In this document: positions 8,930 through 19,039 of the stretch, one piece after another
Layout: every line of letters starts with the position of its first letter
How positions within the stretch are numbered: the stretch's first letter is position 1
From: Aliidiomarina celeris
GTDB taxonomy: Bacteria > Pseudomonadota > Gammaproteobacteria > Enterobacterales > Alteromonadaceae
Assembly: GCF_003316875.1 (NCBI RefSeq)
Contig: NZ_QMIL01000002.1
Location: 496,001 to 560,000 of the forward strand
Direction: 5' to 3'
Length of the DNA: 64,000 nucleotides
Program-made: the position numbers and the translations under genes
Notes under the pieces: model-generated
The model's input: only the letters and a program-made list of their open reading frames with translations
What the model was told of the DNA's origin: nothing
The model's database searches: none

Positions 8930-11900
8930 TGAAGTTTTGGCGGCTGCTCGGATACATAATCAACAAACTGTGGCTCACTTTAGCCGTAGTGGTGGTGATT
9001 GCTGCGGTGCTACTTTCTGCCGCGCGGTTTGCCTTGCCGCACCTTGATCATTTCCGTGCAGACATTGAAACCTGGGTTGAGCAAAATTATGGCCAGCAAG
9101 TACGCATTGGTGGTTTAGACGCAGCGTGGAGCTCGCGCGGGCCTGTGTTAGTGCTCGAAGAGCTAGCGGTTTTAACGGAAGACGATGTACCGGTTAATTT
9201 TGAAATTGGCCGCACCGAATTGCGGGTGTCTTTTTGGTCGTCTTTGGTAGAGCGCGCATGGGTATTTGAAACCTTTGTACTCGACGACGTGAGTATCGAT
9301 TTTTTTGCCTCGGGTAGCGGTAACTTGCCCGAGCAGCCCTTTATTGACGCTATTGAACACCTCTTGTTGCGGCAACTTGAGCATTTTCAGGTACGTAACA
9401 GCGAAGTGCGCATTCATAGCACCGATGGATCTACGCGCACTATTTTGGTTGACAACTTGCGGTGGTTGAACCGAAACGGGAAGCGGCAAGCGACCGGCCA
9501 ATTGCAAGTCCCCGACGTAACTGCGAACCAACTCAACTTTATTGCCGAAATTAACAATGCCGACTTGGACGCACTGAGTGGCAGTTTGTATTTAGAAGCC
9601 ATGCGCCTCGACATTTCTCCTTGGCTGGAACAGCTTACGTCTACCGCGCAAATTGAACGGGCGGAATTTAACGTGCGGGGGTGGGTGGACTTTGAGCAAG
9701 GGCAATTTATTAGCGGCCAAGCGCATTTCGACGAGAATTTTTTAGAATGGCGACGTGGTGATGACCGGCATCGACTCTCCACCAGCCCAACCACTTGGGT
9801 ACTTGAGCCACAAGAAAATGGTTGGTTAATGAACTCCATGCCAATTCGCATTGACATTGACGGCATGGAATGGCCCGTTGATGGTATTCGTTGGGATTAT
9901 CTGAACCGTCGACATCGGTGGAACTTCGACAACATTAAAATTCTCGACATGGGGCCTGTGTGGAGCCTGTTTGGGTCGCCAGGCGAAGAAGTGCGAAGCT
10001 GGTCGGCAGGTTTGCAACCGCAAGGTACGCTCTCGGCGTTTGAGGTTCAGCTTACACCTGAACGCGAGCTGCAGTTTTACATTTCTGCTGACGATTTGAG
10101 CTGGCAACCGCACGTGGGTATTCCGGGTGTTTCTGGCCTAAACTTTGAAATGTGGAGCAATCGCAACGCGGGCCGTTTTGAAGTGTCTGGCGAGCAAGTG
10201 TCGTTGTATTCGCCGCGCACATACACCGATGCACAGCAACTTTCGGAGTTGTATTGGCAGGGCTATTGGGAGCGCAGCGCAAGTGGCTGGACTATTCGTA
10301 TGCCGGAAGCGCGTTTTAGCCTGCCCGACGCGAAGGTGGTGCAGAGTTTTCGGCTCGACGGCGGCGGGCAAGGTTCGCCTCGGTTAGAGTGGTCAATTGC
10401 CGACAGCGGAAGTGCAATGAACGCGTTCGACGCTTTGGCACTGATTCCCTTGCAACTTGGTGAGGATTTAGCAAACTATTTGGTAGACGCTGTGCAAGGT
10501 GGTGAAATATCTTCGTTGAATATGATCTGGCGTGGTCGATTAGCCGATTTTCCTTATCGTTCGGGCGAAGGTATCTTTCAAGCGCGCACCGAAATTGAAG
10601 ACTTAGAATTTAAGTTCAGGCCGGATTGGCCTGCGTTAAGTGCCAACAAAGCCGTCATTCTATTCGAAAACGATATTCTGCAAATACAAAGTGAAGGCGC
10701 TGAAGTTGCCGGTGTGGCTGCAACCTCACTTAGCGCTGAATTTCCCGACATGCTCACGCCCAATCGCTGGCTGCATATTCGCGCCCAAACTGAGGCTGAA
10801 GCAGCACAAGTGAAGGCGCTCTTTGACCAAAGCCCACTGGCGAACTCGGTCGGTGCTGCGCTTGAACAGGTCACCGTAGCCGGCGCTATTGCAGGCGAAT
10901 TCCAGCTGGATATTCCGTTATTCCGTGATGGTAAACTGCGTGCTTTTGGCAGTGCCCGGTTACGCAACCAAACTCTAACCATTGCCGCTATTCAAACTCA
11001 ATTGAACAATGTGTCGGGCACCTTAAACTTCGACAACGCGAATATTCAATTTAACAGTGAAAACGCCTTGTATCGCGGCTTGCCCGTTTCGTTCGAGGTT
11101 ACGGGTGGCTTGCTCACGCCACCCCTAGCTGAGGGCTCTGCCACAACTGCAACACCTCCCGGTTACGAAGTGAATGTTGCTTTTAATGGCATAAACAATA
11201 GCCAACAGGTTCAACAGGCTTTTCCGTCTGCAACGTGGCTCGACCAAGTGCAGGGTGAACTAGCCACTCAAGGCTCGTTCGTGTTAACGCTGCCGGGCGA
11301 AGGATTTACCTACAGCGCGAATGTACGTAGCGATTTAACTGCGCTGGAAAGTAGTTTACCGCTGCCGTTCGGCAAAGCGCCGGGCGAAATATGGTTTTGG
11401 AATACGGAAATAACGGGTGACGAGCAACGGCTGCTCCTTACCACCGGAGTGAACGAACAGTTTCGTGCAAAAGCCTACTTGCCGATTGGCGAACAGCAAT
11501 TTCAGTCGGTGTGGGTGGGCCTTGGTAACGCACTAGAACCGAGTGAACCACTCGCTGTAGGCCTAGAGCTAGGTGTTGCCCTGTCGGAGTTTCGGTATGC
11601 CGAATGGCGACCTTTGTTGGGGCTACAAACTCCGGAAAGCGTGAATACCGAACCTACTTCAGGATTGGGTATTCCGGCATTGAATAAGCTTACTTTCGAT
11701 ATTGAGAGCGTTCAGCTCTTTGGGCAAAACTTCACTGAAGTAAAAGGTGAATTAGCGCAGGGCAATAATCCCGAGCAGGGCTGGCAGGGTGAAGTGAATG
11801 CGGCGCAAACACGCCTTACAGTAGAGCGGGCAACCTATAGCGACGCAACCTTGATAACCGCCGACTTTCTTGAGCTTGAACGTTTTGAAAAAGAGCATTT

Positions 11901-12867
11901 AACCGCTGCTGAGGATGAGTCGAGTAATAGCGAGCAGAACACCGTTAATCGGCTAGCACGTTTACCTCCCTTTGAATTTGTGTGCCGCATTTGCCGTTAT
12001 GACGGGCGCGATCTAGGCCGGGTGACTTTGGGAATTGACCCACGTTTGGAGCAGGATCAGCTGCGTCATATTCGTTTGCTGCGTTCGGGCACTCGGCTTG
12101 AATTGAGTGGCGGCTGGGGTACTGATAACAACCAATTGAGTAGCTATTTAAAAGGCCAATTTAATAGCAATAACATTAGCGCTTTGCTGCAGGAATGGGG
12201 GTTTAATTCTGTGGTGCGCGACTCCAGTGCGAAAGTTGATGTGGATTTGCAATGGTTGGGCGCACCGCTCGACGTAGAGGTCGCAAATTTGAACGGAACG
12301 GTTAAAAGTGAGTTAGGCGCTGGGTATTTACGCGACGTGAGTGACGGCGGTGCGCGCTTGTTCTCGATTTTAAGCCTCGACAGTTTAGTGCGAAAACTCA
12401 CGCTCGATTTTCGCGATATTTTTGCCCGTGGAATGTTCTTTTCGAGCTTTAATGGCAACTTCAAGTTGAACAATGGGGTGGTGTCGACCGACAACACCCA
12501 AATGATTGGTTCGGCCGGTGACCTTGAGGTACGGGGAACCACCGACTTAGTTGGCCAAGGCTTGAACTACCAGCTCACTTATACCCCGAAGGTAACTTCA
12601 AGTTTGCCAATTCTGTTAGCCTGGATGGTGAATCCGCCAAGTGGTATCGCGGCTTTGGTTATTGACCGCATGCTGTACGATGCGAAAGTGATCTCGCGTT
12701 TGCAGTATCAGGTAACCGGAACGATTGACGACCCTGTTATTTCGGAGGTTCAGCGTGACGCCCGTGACGTAGAAATTCCAGAAGAAGAACTTGAGCGTAT
12801 TCAACAAAGCGTGCAGCCACCTGTTTTACCAGAGCCAGAGCAAGAGCCAGAGCAAGAAGGAGGTTAG
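8929..12867 (+). CDS. yhdP: AsmA-like envelope lipid transport protein YhdP
   Basis: 1312 residues from GTG 8929, close to the approximately 1270 usual for the family. An N-terminal transmembrane helix (about 10-35) is followed by a very long, repetitive beta-rich periplasmic part with an AsmA-like/DUF3971 core (near 270-700) and a C-terminal AsmA-type region (FFSSFNGNFKLNNGV near 1170). YhdP is one of the bridge-like proteins that move phospholipid between inner and outer membrane. It shares one base with the rng stop. The C-terminus carries a Pro-Glu-Gln tail encoded partly by a perfect 12-bp tandem duplication at 12832-12855. Confidence 0.95.
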   Translation: MKFWRLLGYIINKLWLTLAVVVVIAAVLLSAARFALPHLDHFRADIETWVEQNYGQQVRIGGLDAAWSSRGPVLVLEELAVLTEDDVPVNFEIGRTELRVSFWSSLVERAWVFETFVLDDVSIDFFASGSGNLPEQPFIDAIEHLLLRQLEHFQVRNSEVRIHSTDGSTRTILVDNLRWLNRNGKRQATGQLQVPDVTANQLNFIAEINNADLDALSGSLYLEAMRLDISPWLEQLTSTAQIERAEFNVRGWVDFEQGQFISGQAHFDENFLEWRRGDDRHRLSTSPTTWVLEPQENGWLMNSMPIRIDIDGMEWPVDGIRWDYLNRRHRWNFDNIKILDMGPVWSLFGSPGEEVRSWSAGLQPQGTLSAFEVQLTPERELQFYISADDLSWQPHVGIPGVSGLNFEMWSNRNAGRFEVSGEQVSLYSPRTYTDAQQLSELYWQGYWERSASGWTIRMPEARFSLPDAKVVQSFRLDGGGQGSPRLEWSIADSGSAMNAFDALALIPLQLGEDLANYLVDAVQGGEISSLNMIWRGRLADFPYRSGEGIFQARTEIEDLEFKFRPDWPALSANKAVILFENDILQIQSEGAEVAGVAATSLSAEFPDMLTPNRWLHIRAQTEAEAAQVKALFDQSPLANSVGAALEQVTVAGAIAGEFQLDIPLFRDGKLRAFGSARLRNQTLTIAAIQTQLNNVSGTLNFDNANIQFNSENALYRGLPVSFEVTGGLLTPPLAEGSATTATPPGYEVNVAFNGINNSQQVQQAFPSATWLDQVQGELATQGSFVLTLPGEGFTYSANVRSDLTALESSLPLPFGKAPGEIWFWNTEITGDEQRLLLTTGVNEQFRAKAYLPIGEQQFQSVWVGLGNALEPSEPLAVGLELGVALSEFRYAEWRPLLGLQTPESVNTEPTSGLGIPALNKLTFDIESVQLFGQNFTEVKGELAQGNNPEQGWQGEVNAAQTRLTVERATYSDATLITADFLELERFEKEHLTAAEDESSNSEQNTVNRLARLPPFEFVCRICRYDGRDLGRVTLGIDPRLEQDQLRHIRLLRSGTRLELSGGWGTDNNQLSSYLKGQFNSNNISALLQEWGFNSVVRDSSAKVDVDLQWLGAPLDVEVANLNGTVKSELGAGYLRDVSDGGARLFSILSLDSLVRKLTLDFRDIFARGMFFSSFNGNFKLNNGVVSTDNTQMIGSAGDLEVRGTTDLVGQGLNYQLTYTPKVTSSLPILLAWMVNPPSGIAALVIDRMLYDAKVISRLQYQVTGTIDDPVISEVQRDARDVEIPEEELERIQQSVQPPVLPEPEQEPEQEGG

Positions 12868-12870
12868 TTG

Positions 12871-13698
12871 ATGGCTACTGTAACCTTATTGCAGTTTACC
12901 AGTGCTGCCGATTGGCCACAGAATCAGGCTACCTTGCAGCGTTTGTTTGCCCAGTTACCCGCAGAACGCCCCCAATTGGTGCTCATTCCAGAAGCTTTCT
13001 CGCATTTTGGCGCTGGAGAGTCGGCACTTGGCCGTTATGCAGAAGCCGAGGGCAGTGGCGAGGTGCAGCAGTTTATTGCGCAGCTGGCGCGAACCTATAA
13101 CGTTTGGGTAGTGGCCGGCACCATTCCGGTGCAAGCAGGCGAACGTTATGCTGCTGCGTCTTTGCTTTATAACGCGAACGGCGCGCAAGTCGCGCGTTAT
13201 GATAAAATACATTTGTTCGACGCAGCCGTGAATGACGGCACAAAAACCTACCAAGAGTCGCGCTACACTCGGCCGGGGAATCGTCTTGTGGTGGTTGAAA
13301 CACCCTTGGGTAAGCTTGGGCTAGCAGTATGTTATGATTTGCGCTTTCCAGAACTCTTTCGCGCGCTTCGAGCACAAGGTGCTGAGCTTATTGCACTGCC
13401 TTCGGCCTTTACTCGGGTTACGGGAGCCGCGCATTGGCAGCCGCTGATACAAGCCCGAGCCATCGAAAATCAAGTTTATATGTTGGCGCCAGACCAAGAA
13501 GGCAAGCATGCCGACGGTCGGGAAACCTGGGGCCATTCGATGATCGTAGACCCTTGGGGGCGAGTAGTGAATGAACTGGAAGCGGGTGAAGGCCTTGTTT
13601 CAGCAACACTCGACTTAAATGCTTTACACGCGCTGCGGGAAAAAATGCCTGTGCAGCAACATAACCAATTTGAGGTGAAATTCATTGAGCCTGAATGA
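12871..13698 (+). CDS. Nit1-type carbon-nitrogen hydrolase (probable deaminated glutathione amidase)
   Basis: 275 residues. The nitrilase-fold catalytic triad is visible: Glu in LIPEAFS (near 42), Lys in YDKIHLF (near 112) and Cys in [11 protein letters not shown] (near 154). The family cleaves amides; the Nit1 branch repairs deaminated glutathione, which is inferred here from similarity and location. ATG 12871 has AGGAGG 7 nt upstream and was preferred to TTG 12868. The gene follows yhdP directly and overlaps the tldD start, matching the common yhdP-nit-tldD order in gammaproteobacteria. Confidence 0.92.
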   Translation: MATVTLLQFTSAADWPQNQATLQRLFAQLPAERPQLVLIPEAFSHFGAGESALGRYAEAEGSGEVQQFIAQLARTYNVWVVAGTIPVQAGERYAAASLLYNANGAQVARYDKIHLFDAAVNDGTKTYQESRYTRPGNRLVVVETPLGKLGLAVCYDLRFPELFRALRAQGAELIALPSAFTRVTGAAHWQPLIQARAIENQVYMLAPDQEGKHADGRETWGHSMIVDPWGRVVNELEAGEGLVSATLDLNALHALREKMPVQQHNQFEVKFIEPE

Positions 13699-15157
13699 CA
13701 TTACGAACGGCGCGCAACGGCAAGTGACTGATTTGCTGCTAACGCGCAATAACATGAACGCAGCGTCTTTAGAGCGAGGATTAAAAACCCTGTACAGCTC
13801 GGCGATAGACTTTGCCGACATTTACTTGCAGCACAGTGTGCATGAAGCATGGGCGCTGGAAGACGGTATTGTAAAGAGTGGTAGCTATACCATTGAAGCG
13901 GGTTTAGGCATTCGTGCTATTACCGGAGAGAAAACGGGTTTTGCCTATGCCGACAGTATTTCCGAACAGTCGTTGTTGGACGCGGCCAATGCGGCGCGCG
14001 GTATTACACAACAAGGGCAAGACAAAAGCGTACGTATTTTAACCCCAACCGTGCATGCGCCACTTTATGTGGCCGACGACCCTTTGGCGAGTTTGTCGGA
14101 AGCAAAGAAAATCGAATTACTGCAGCGTATGGATAAACATGCACGCAAGCTCGATCCGCGGGTATGCGAAGTTGCGGTGAGTTTAACCGGTGTTTGGGAA
14201 CATATTTTAGTGGCTGCAACCGACGGTACCTTTACCACGGATATTCGCCCCTTGGTGCGTTTGAATTGCACTGTGTTAGTGGAACAAAACGGGCGCCGAG
14301 AGCGAGGCAGTTCCGGCGGTGGTGGGCGAATGGATTACCACTATTTTATGGCGCCTGAAGTGGGCGACAAACCGCGTTATTTGGCTTATGTGGAAGAAGC
14401 CGTACGGCAAGCTTTGGTTATGCTCGAAGCGCGCCCTGCGCCTGCCGGCACACTGCCGGTGGTGCTCGGTGCAGGCTGGCCTGGCGTTTTACTACACGAA
14501 GCGGTTGGTCATGGGTTAGAGGGTGACTTTAACCGCAAGGGCGCTTCAGCCTACTCGGGTATGATGGGCGAAATGGTGGCGGCAAAAGGCTGCACCATTG
14601 TTGACGACGGCACTTTGGCGAACCGTCGCGGCTCGTTATCGGTGGACGACGAGGGTACCCAAACCGGCAACAATGTATTGATTGAGAATGGCCGTTTGGT
14701 GGGTTACATGCAAGACAAAATGAATGCTCGGCTGATGGGGGTGAATCCTACCGGTAACGGACGGCGTGAGTCGTACGCCCATCTACCGATGCCGCGCATG
14801 ACCAATACTTATATGCTGGGTGGCGACCACACCCGTGACGAAATTATAGCCTCAGTGCAGTATGGCATTTATGCGCCGCAATTTTCGGGAGGGCAAGTGG
14901 ACATTACTTCCGGTAAATTTGTATTCAGTGCGTCGGAAGCCTACTTGATTGAAAATGGGAAAATTACCGCACCCTTAAAAGGTGCGACGTTGATTGGCAA
15001 TGGCCCAGACGCCATGCGCCGCGTGTCGATGGTTGGTAATGATCTAGAACTCGACAGCGGTATTGGTGTGTGCGGTAAAGACGGCCAGAGTGTGCCCGTA
15101 GGTGTCGGCCAGCCGACCTTGAAAATCGACGGCATGACCGTGGGTGGCACCGACTAA
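13685..15157 (+). CDS. tldD: Metalloprotease TldD
   Basis: 490 residues. TldD pairs with TldE/PmbA to form a zinc protease that trims microcin and other peptides and processes CcdA. The zinc site [11 protein letters not shown] lies near residue 272. The C-terminal half is almost textbook TldD ([23 protein letters not shown]-like, ending in [17 protein letters not shown]). Start: TTG 13685 gives MSLND, matching the family start MSLN, and has GAGGTGA 6 nt upstream; the next in-frame ATG would remove 23 residues. It overlaps nit by 14 nt. Its partner pmbA lies 0.6 kb away beyond darP. Confidence 0.96.
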   Translation: MSLNDITNGAQRQVTDLLLTRNNMNAASLERGLKTLYSSAIDFADIYLQHSVHEAWALEDGIVKSGSYTIEAGLGIRAITGEKTGFAYADSISEQSLLDAANAARGITQQGQDKSVRILTPTVHAPLYVADDPLASLSEAKKIELLQRMDKHARKLDPRVCEVAVSLTGVWEHILVAATDGTFTTDIRPLVRLNCTVLVEQNGRRERGSSGGGGRMDYHYFMAPEVGDKPRYLAYVEEAVRQALVMLEARPAPAGTLPVVLGAGWPGVLLHEAVGHGLEGDFNRKGASAYSGMMGEMVAAKGCTIVDDGTLANRRGSLSVDDEGTQTGNNVLIENGRLVGYMQDKMNARLMGVNPTGNGRRESYAHLPMPRMTNTYMLGGDHTRDEIIASVQYGIYAPQFSGGQVDITSGKFVFSASEAYLIENGKITAPLKGATLIGNGPDAMRRVSMVGNDLELDSGIGVCGKDGQSVPVGVGQPTLKIDGMTVGGTD

Positions 15158-15164
15158 AAAACAG

Positions 15165-15677
15165 CTATTGGCTTGCGAGCTCGCGCAAATACTTAAAGAG
15201 CTCGCGAAATGCTGCTGGAGGCTTATTCAGCTCGCGTTGTTTGCGCGCGGTACGAATCAGTTGGCGTAGGTGTTGACGGTCGGCATGAGGCCATTCGTCA
15301 ACAACGGCTTGAATGCAGTCGTCGCCTTCTTCCATGAGCCGGTCGCGCCATTTTTCAAGGGCGTGAAATTGCTGTTGCTCATGTAAGTGAGCTCGTTCGC
15401 GCTCGGCCAACGCCTCAAAAATGGGTTCGGGGTCGCTGTTGCGAAGTAGCTTGCCGATGTACTGAATTTGGCGCTTAAAGCCCACATGCTTGTTGCGAAT
15501 TTTACGCGCAAGGGTAATGGCTTCAAGGATATGACCGTCGATAGGCAATTCAGCAACTTGGCTCGGTGGCATGTCAACGAGCTTGGCGCCAAGGTCGGTA
15601 ATAGCGTGCACTTCGCGTTTACGCGCTGACTTATTTAGACGGGAATCGTCGTCTTCAAAAAATTCGTCCTGGGACAT
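15165..15677 (-). CDS. darP: Ribosome maturation factor DarP (YjgA)
   Basis: 170 residues, highly charged, helical DUF615 family. It begins with an acidic SQDEFFEDDDSRLNKSARKRE and contains DGHILEAITLARKI and KRQIQYIGKLLR. DarP binds late 50S assembly intermediates near the peptidyl transferase centre. It is convergent with tldD and divergent from pmbA, so the tldD-darP-pmbA arrangement is the common gammaproteobacterial one. The 106-bp gap to pmbA must hold both promoters, and I saw no strong one. Confidence 0.95.
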   Translation of the reverse strand: MSQDEFFEDDDSRLNKSARKREVHAITDLGAKLVDMPPSQVAELPIDGHILEAITLARKIRNKHVGFKRQIQYIGKLLRNSDPEPIFEALAERERAHLHEQQQFHALEKWRDRLMEEGDDCIQAVVDEWPHADRQHLRQLIRTARKQRELNKPPAAFRELFKYLRELASQ

Positions 15678-15783
15678 GATTATATTCCGTGGCTAACATG
15701 AACGTTCAAGTTCTGTAGTTTATCAGGAAAGCACTTGAGAGTGTTATGGTTGTGAAAACAGGAAGCAAAGCAGAGAGGCTTTT

Positions 15784-17130
15784 GTGATTAGTAGTAAAGA
15801 ACAATTACACCAAGATGTAGAAAGAGCGCAGAGCGCTGTTTCTGAAGCACTAAAACTGGCCAAGAAACGCGGCGCCACAGCGGCTGAATGCGCGTTAAAC
15901 TATAGCCGTGGGTTGTCGGTAAGCACGCGTATGGCCGATATTGAAACCGTTGAGTTTAACCAAGACGGCGGGTTAGGTATTACGGTTTATCGGGGCCAAC
16001 AAAAAGGCAGCGCAAGTACTGCTGATTTATCACCGCAGGCGGTGGCCGCTACCGTAGAGAAAGCCTGTGAAATAGCACGCTGGACCGAAGCCGATCCGTA
16101 CGCTGGGCTAGCAGCCGCAGAGTTAATGGCAAAAGACTACGCAGACCCAGAGTTGTTTTATCCTGCCGACCAAAGCCCTGAATTTGCAAGTGAGCAAGCA
16201 CTTACTTGCGAGCGTGCAATGCTGAATGCCGACGAGCGTATTGTAAACAGCGACGGGGCGAGTTATGCCAGCCATTGTGGTTTTCGTATGTACGGCAACT
16301 CCCACGGTTTTTTGGGCCACTATTTAAGTTCTCGTAATAGTTTAAGCTGTATGCCTATTGCAAAACAGGGCGATCGCATGGAACGGGATTATGCGTATAC
16401 CTTGGCGCGTAAACAAAGTGATTTAGTGGCGCCTGAGTTGGTGGCAAAAGAGGCCGTTGAGGCGACCGTGGCACGTTTGGGTGCGCGCCGACTCGCGACC
16501 ACCAATGCACCGGTTATTTTTCATCGCGACATTGCCCATGGTTTGATTGGCCATTTAGTCGCAGCTATCAGCAGTGGGAATTTGTATCGAAAAACCAGTT
16601 TTTTGCTCGACCAGCTTGGCCAACAAGTGTTGCCCGACAGTTTCAATATTTTTGAAGACCCGATGATTAAAGGTGGCTTGGCGTCCACGCCGTTTGATCA
16701 CGAGGGCATTGCCACACAGCCACGGCAAATCATTCGTAACGGCGTGTTGGAAACTTATTTACTCACCAGCTACGCCGCACGTCGGCTCAAAATGGAGCCC
16801 ACTGGCCATGCTGGTGGTATTCATAATTGGCTGGTGGAACACGGTACTGACGACTTTGCCGCACTCTGTAAACGTATGGGCACCGGCCTTGTGGTCACTG
16901 AATTAATGGGCCAAGGGGTAAATATGGTTACTGGCGACTATAGCCGCGGCGCTGCAGGGTTCTGGGTGGAAGGAGGCGAAATTCAGTTTCCTGTTACCGA
17001 GGTTACCATAGCCGGCAACTTGAAAGACATGCTGCGGTCAATTGTTGCGGTAGGCAACGATGTTGACCATCGCCATGGCGTGCAAACTGGCTCTATTTTG
17101 TTAGCGCAAATGAAAATAGCGGGTGAATAA
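15784..17130 (+). CDS. pmbA: Metalloprotease subunit PmbA/TldE
   Basis: 448 residues from GTG 15784 with GAGAGG upstream. It is a paralogue of TldD and forms the heterodimer, but where TldD has HExxxH this subunit has the degenerate HRDIAHGLIGH-type stretch near residue 243, as expected for the non-catalytic partner. The C-terminal region GAAGFWVEGGEIQFPVTEVT and AGNLKDML is typical. It ends 14 nt before the convergent npr gene. Confidence 0.96.
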   Translation: MISSKEQLHQDVERAQSAVSEALKLAKKRGATAAECALNYSRGLSVSTRMADIETVEFNQDGGLGITVYRGQQKGSASTADLSPQAVAATVEKACEIARWTEADPYAGLAAAELMAKDYADPELFYPADQSPEFASEQALTCERAMLNADERIVNSDGASYASHCGFRMYGNSHGFLGHYLSSRNSLSCMPIAKQGDRMERDYAYTLARKQSDLVAPELVAKEAVEATVARLGARRLATTNAPVIFHRDIAHGLIGHLVAAISSGNLYRKTSFLLDQLGQQVLPDSFNIFEDPMIKGGLASTPFDHEGIATQPRQIIRNGVLETYLLTSYAARRLKMEPTGHAGGIHNWLVEHGTDDFAALCKRMGTGLVVTELMGQGVNMVTGDYSRGAAGFWVEGGEIQFPVTEVTIAGNLKDMLRSIVAVGNDVDHRHGVQTGSILLAQMKIAGE

Positions 17131-17136
17131 GGAGAA

Positions 17137-17157
17137 CGAGGAGGCTAGGCTTCCTCG
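17137..17157. terminator. Hairpin between convergent pmbA and npr
   Basis: CGAGGAGGC, loop TAG, GCTTCCTCG: nine pairs with one G-U. It overlaps the last codons of npr. Neither strand has a clear U-tract, so it may be a mutual 3'-end structure rather than a strict intrinsic terminator. Confidence 0.4.
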
Positions 17158-17420
17158 TCGAATTTAGCTTCAATAAGCTGCTCTACGGCGTTGAGGGCAG
17201 CTTCTGCTTCTGGGCCTGTGGTGAGTATGTCGATTTGCCGCCCCTGCTGGCTCGCTAGCAGCATTAAACACATCACGCTACTTGCGTCCACTTCTTTGCC
17301 ATCTTGGCGAATTTTAATACTGGCGTCGAACTGGTGACACAGTTTCGCTAGCTTTGTAGCGGCGCGTGCATGTAAACCCAGTTTGTTGCGAATGGTTACG
17401 GTACGGCTAAGATTTGGCAT
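17145..17420 (-). CDS. npr: Nitrogen-PTS phosphocarrier NPr
   Basis: 91 residues from ATG 17420, which gives MPNLSRTVTI. It is an HPr-like protein with the phosphorylation-site context LGLHARAATKLA (His near residue 17) and the regulatory-site region DASSVMCLMLLA. NPr passes phosphate from EI-Ntr to PtsN. It overlaps the end of rapZ by 14 nt and is last in rpoN-hpf-ptsN-rapZ-npr, the standard order. Confidence 0.94.
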   Translation of the reverse strand: MPNLSRTVTIRNKLGLHARAATKLAKLCHQFDASIKIRQDGKEVDASSVMCLMLLASQQGRQIDILTTGPEAEAALNAVEQLIEAKFDEEA

Positions 17421-18264
17421 GCTTTGCCTCGAGCTCTCTGTGTTTAACTTTAAGCGACTGAATACGGTCTTGGAAGCGTTTGCCGAGCTCTTCGGCAATG
17501 TAAACAGACCTGTGCTGGCCCCCAGTGCAACCAATCGCGATGGTTAAATAGCTGCGATTACTGCGTTCAAAGTACGGTAGCCACGTGTCGATAAAGGTTT
17601 CGACTTGGTGAATAAACTTGGTAATCAACGGCTGGCCCGCTAAATAATGGGCAACGGGTTCGTCGAGCCCGGTGTAGGGCTTTAACTCCGGCACCCAATG
17701 CGGGTTCGGCAGGATACGAGCGTCGAACACAGTGTCGGCGTTGGCCGGCAAACCATATTTAAAACCGAAGGATAAAAAGCTTAAAATGAGCGTATTGGTT
17801 TTATGCCCCAGCACATGCTCGCGCACTAACTCACTCAGTTCATGAACGCTCATCGTACTGGAGTCGATTCGCCATGTGGCACGCGCTATTAAGGGCTCTA
17901 ATACTTTGCTTTCTAACGCTATTGCGTCGGGTAGCGACGTTTCAAGGTAAGACAATGGGTGCACACGCCGGGTTTCACCGTAGCGGCGCAGCAGCACGTC
18001 GAGCTGCGCGTCGATAAAAAATATTTCAGGCTTTACTTGGTCGGGTAAAAAGTCCAGTGCGTCGGCAAGTGCTGCGTCGTCTTCGGGTACGTTACGTACG
18101 TCAACACTTACAGCAACCGACTCGTAGTCGCTGACTGAGTGAATAAGAGCCGGAAGTAAGGGTAACGGGAGGTTGTCGACACAGTAGAAACCGAGATCTT
18201 CAAGTACCCGAAGGGCGATTGTTTTGCCTGAGCCAGAACGACCACTGACAATTATTAGCTGCAT
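17407..18264 (-). CDS. rapZ: RNase adapter protein RapZ
   Basis: 285 residues. An N-terminal P-loop kinase-like domain (GRSGSGKT, residues 8-15) and a C-terminal domain with GCTGGQHRSVY carry the RNA/GlcN6P-binding function. RapZ presents the small RNA GlmZ to RNase E and so tunes GlmS and cell-wall precursor supply. It overlaps ptsN by 10 nt or more and npr by 14 nt. Confidence 0.96.
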   Translation of the reverse strand: MQLIIVSGRSGSGKTIALRVLEDLGFYCVDNLPLPLLPALIHSVSDYESVAVSVDVRNVPEDDAALADALDFLPDQVKPEIFFIDAQLDVLLRRYGETRRVHPLSYLETSLPDAIALESKVLEPLIARATWRIDSSTMSVHELSELVREHVLGHKTNTLILSFLSFGFKYGLPANADTVFDARILPNPHWVPELKPYTGLDEPVAHYLAGQPLITKFIHQVETFIDTWLPYFERSNRSYLTIAIGCTGGQHRSVYIAEELGKRFQDRIQSLKVKHRELEAKHAKS

Positions 18265-18719
18265 GTGGCGTCGCTTTCTAGAAACTGGTGGTAGAGTTCG
18301 TCGACTGTTTTGGCGGCCCTTAATTTACGGCAGCAGTCTCTATTATTGAGCTTTTGCGCAACCGCTTGTAAGGTTTTTAAGTGCGCTTCTGGCTCGTTTT
18401 CAGGTACCAACAAAGCAAAAATAATATCAACCGGTTGGTTGTCAATGGCTTCAAAGTCGATAGCCGACTCGAGTGTTATAAGCACTGCTACAGGATGGCT
18501 GGCATTCGACAAACGGCCATGTGGAATGGCAATACCTAAACCAATGCCGGTGCTTCCTAAACGCTCTCGTTGTAAGAGGCTGTCGAATACATCGTCGCGA
18601 CTAACGCCACCCAACTTAGGGGCGACCATGTGCGCAATGAGTTCTAAAATTTTCTTTTTGCTTGTTTCTTGGACTGCACAACGTGTGCAGTCCAAGCTGA
18701 GAATGTCACGGAGTTCCAT
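18255..18719 (-). CDS. ptsN: Nitrogen-PTS EIIA protein PtsN
   Basis: 154 residues from ATG 18719 (MELRDIL), preferred to GTG 18725 because AGGTGAG overlaps that GTG and serves the ATG. Fold and active-site context IGLGIAIPHGRL (phospho-His near residue 72) are those of EIIA-Ntr. Its phosphorylation state affects potassium uptake and envelope functions in relatives. It starts 7 nt after the hpf stop, in the conserved sigma-54 cluster. Confidence 0.94.
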   Translation of the reverse strand: MELRDILSLDCTRCAVQETSKKKILELIAHMVAPKLGGVSRDDVFDSLLQRERLGSTGIGLGIAIPHGRLSNASHPVAVLITLESAIDFEAIDNQPVDIIFALLVPENEPEAHLKTLQAVAQKLNNRDCCRKLRAAKTVDELYHQFLESDATCS

Positions 18720-18725
18720 ACTCAC

Positions 18726-19013
18726 CTAGTGTTGTTTAAGTTTCTCTTTATGCTTAATCACTTGCCGATCAAGTTTGTCGATTAAGCCGTCGATGGCGGC
18801 ATACATATCGCTATGTTCTGAGGTTGCAAACACCTCGCCACCGTTCAAGTGCAGGGTAGCTTCCGCTTTTTGAATGAGTTTTTCAACATTTAGAATCACA
18901 TGAACATTATTAATGTGGTCGAAATGGCGTTCGAGCTTCGCAAATTTGTTGTCTACGTAGTCGCGTAGCGCTTCTGTAATTTCAATATGATGGCCTGTCA
19001 GATTAATTTGCAT
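18726..19013 (-). CDS. hpf: Ribosome hibernation promoting factor HPF (short form)
   Basis: 95 residues, the short HPF/YfiA type without a dimerisation tail. It starts MQINLTGHHIEITEALRDYV and contains HFDHINNVHVIL and the basic RQVIKHKEKLKQH end. It binds the 30S subunit during stationary phase to promote 100S dimers. It lies 26 nt downstream of rpoN, the usual position. Confidence 0.95.
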   Translation of the reverse strand: MQINLTGHHIEITEALRDYVDNKFAKLERHFDHINNVHVILNVEKLIQKAEATLHLNGGEVFATSEHSDMYAAIDGLIDKLDRQVIKHKEKLKQH

Positions 19014-19039
19014 AGTGCTTCTTCCTTATGTTGCCTGAG

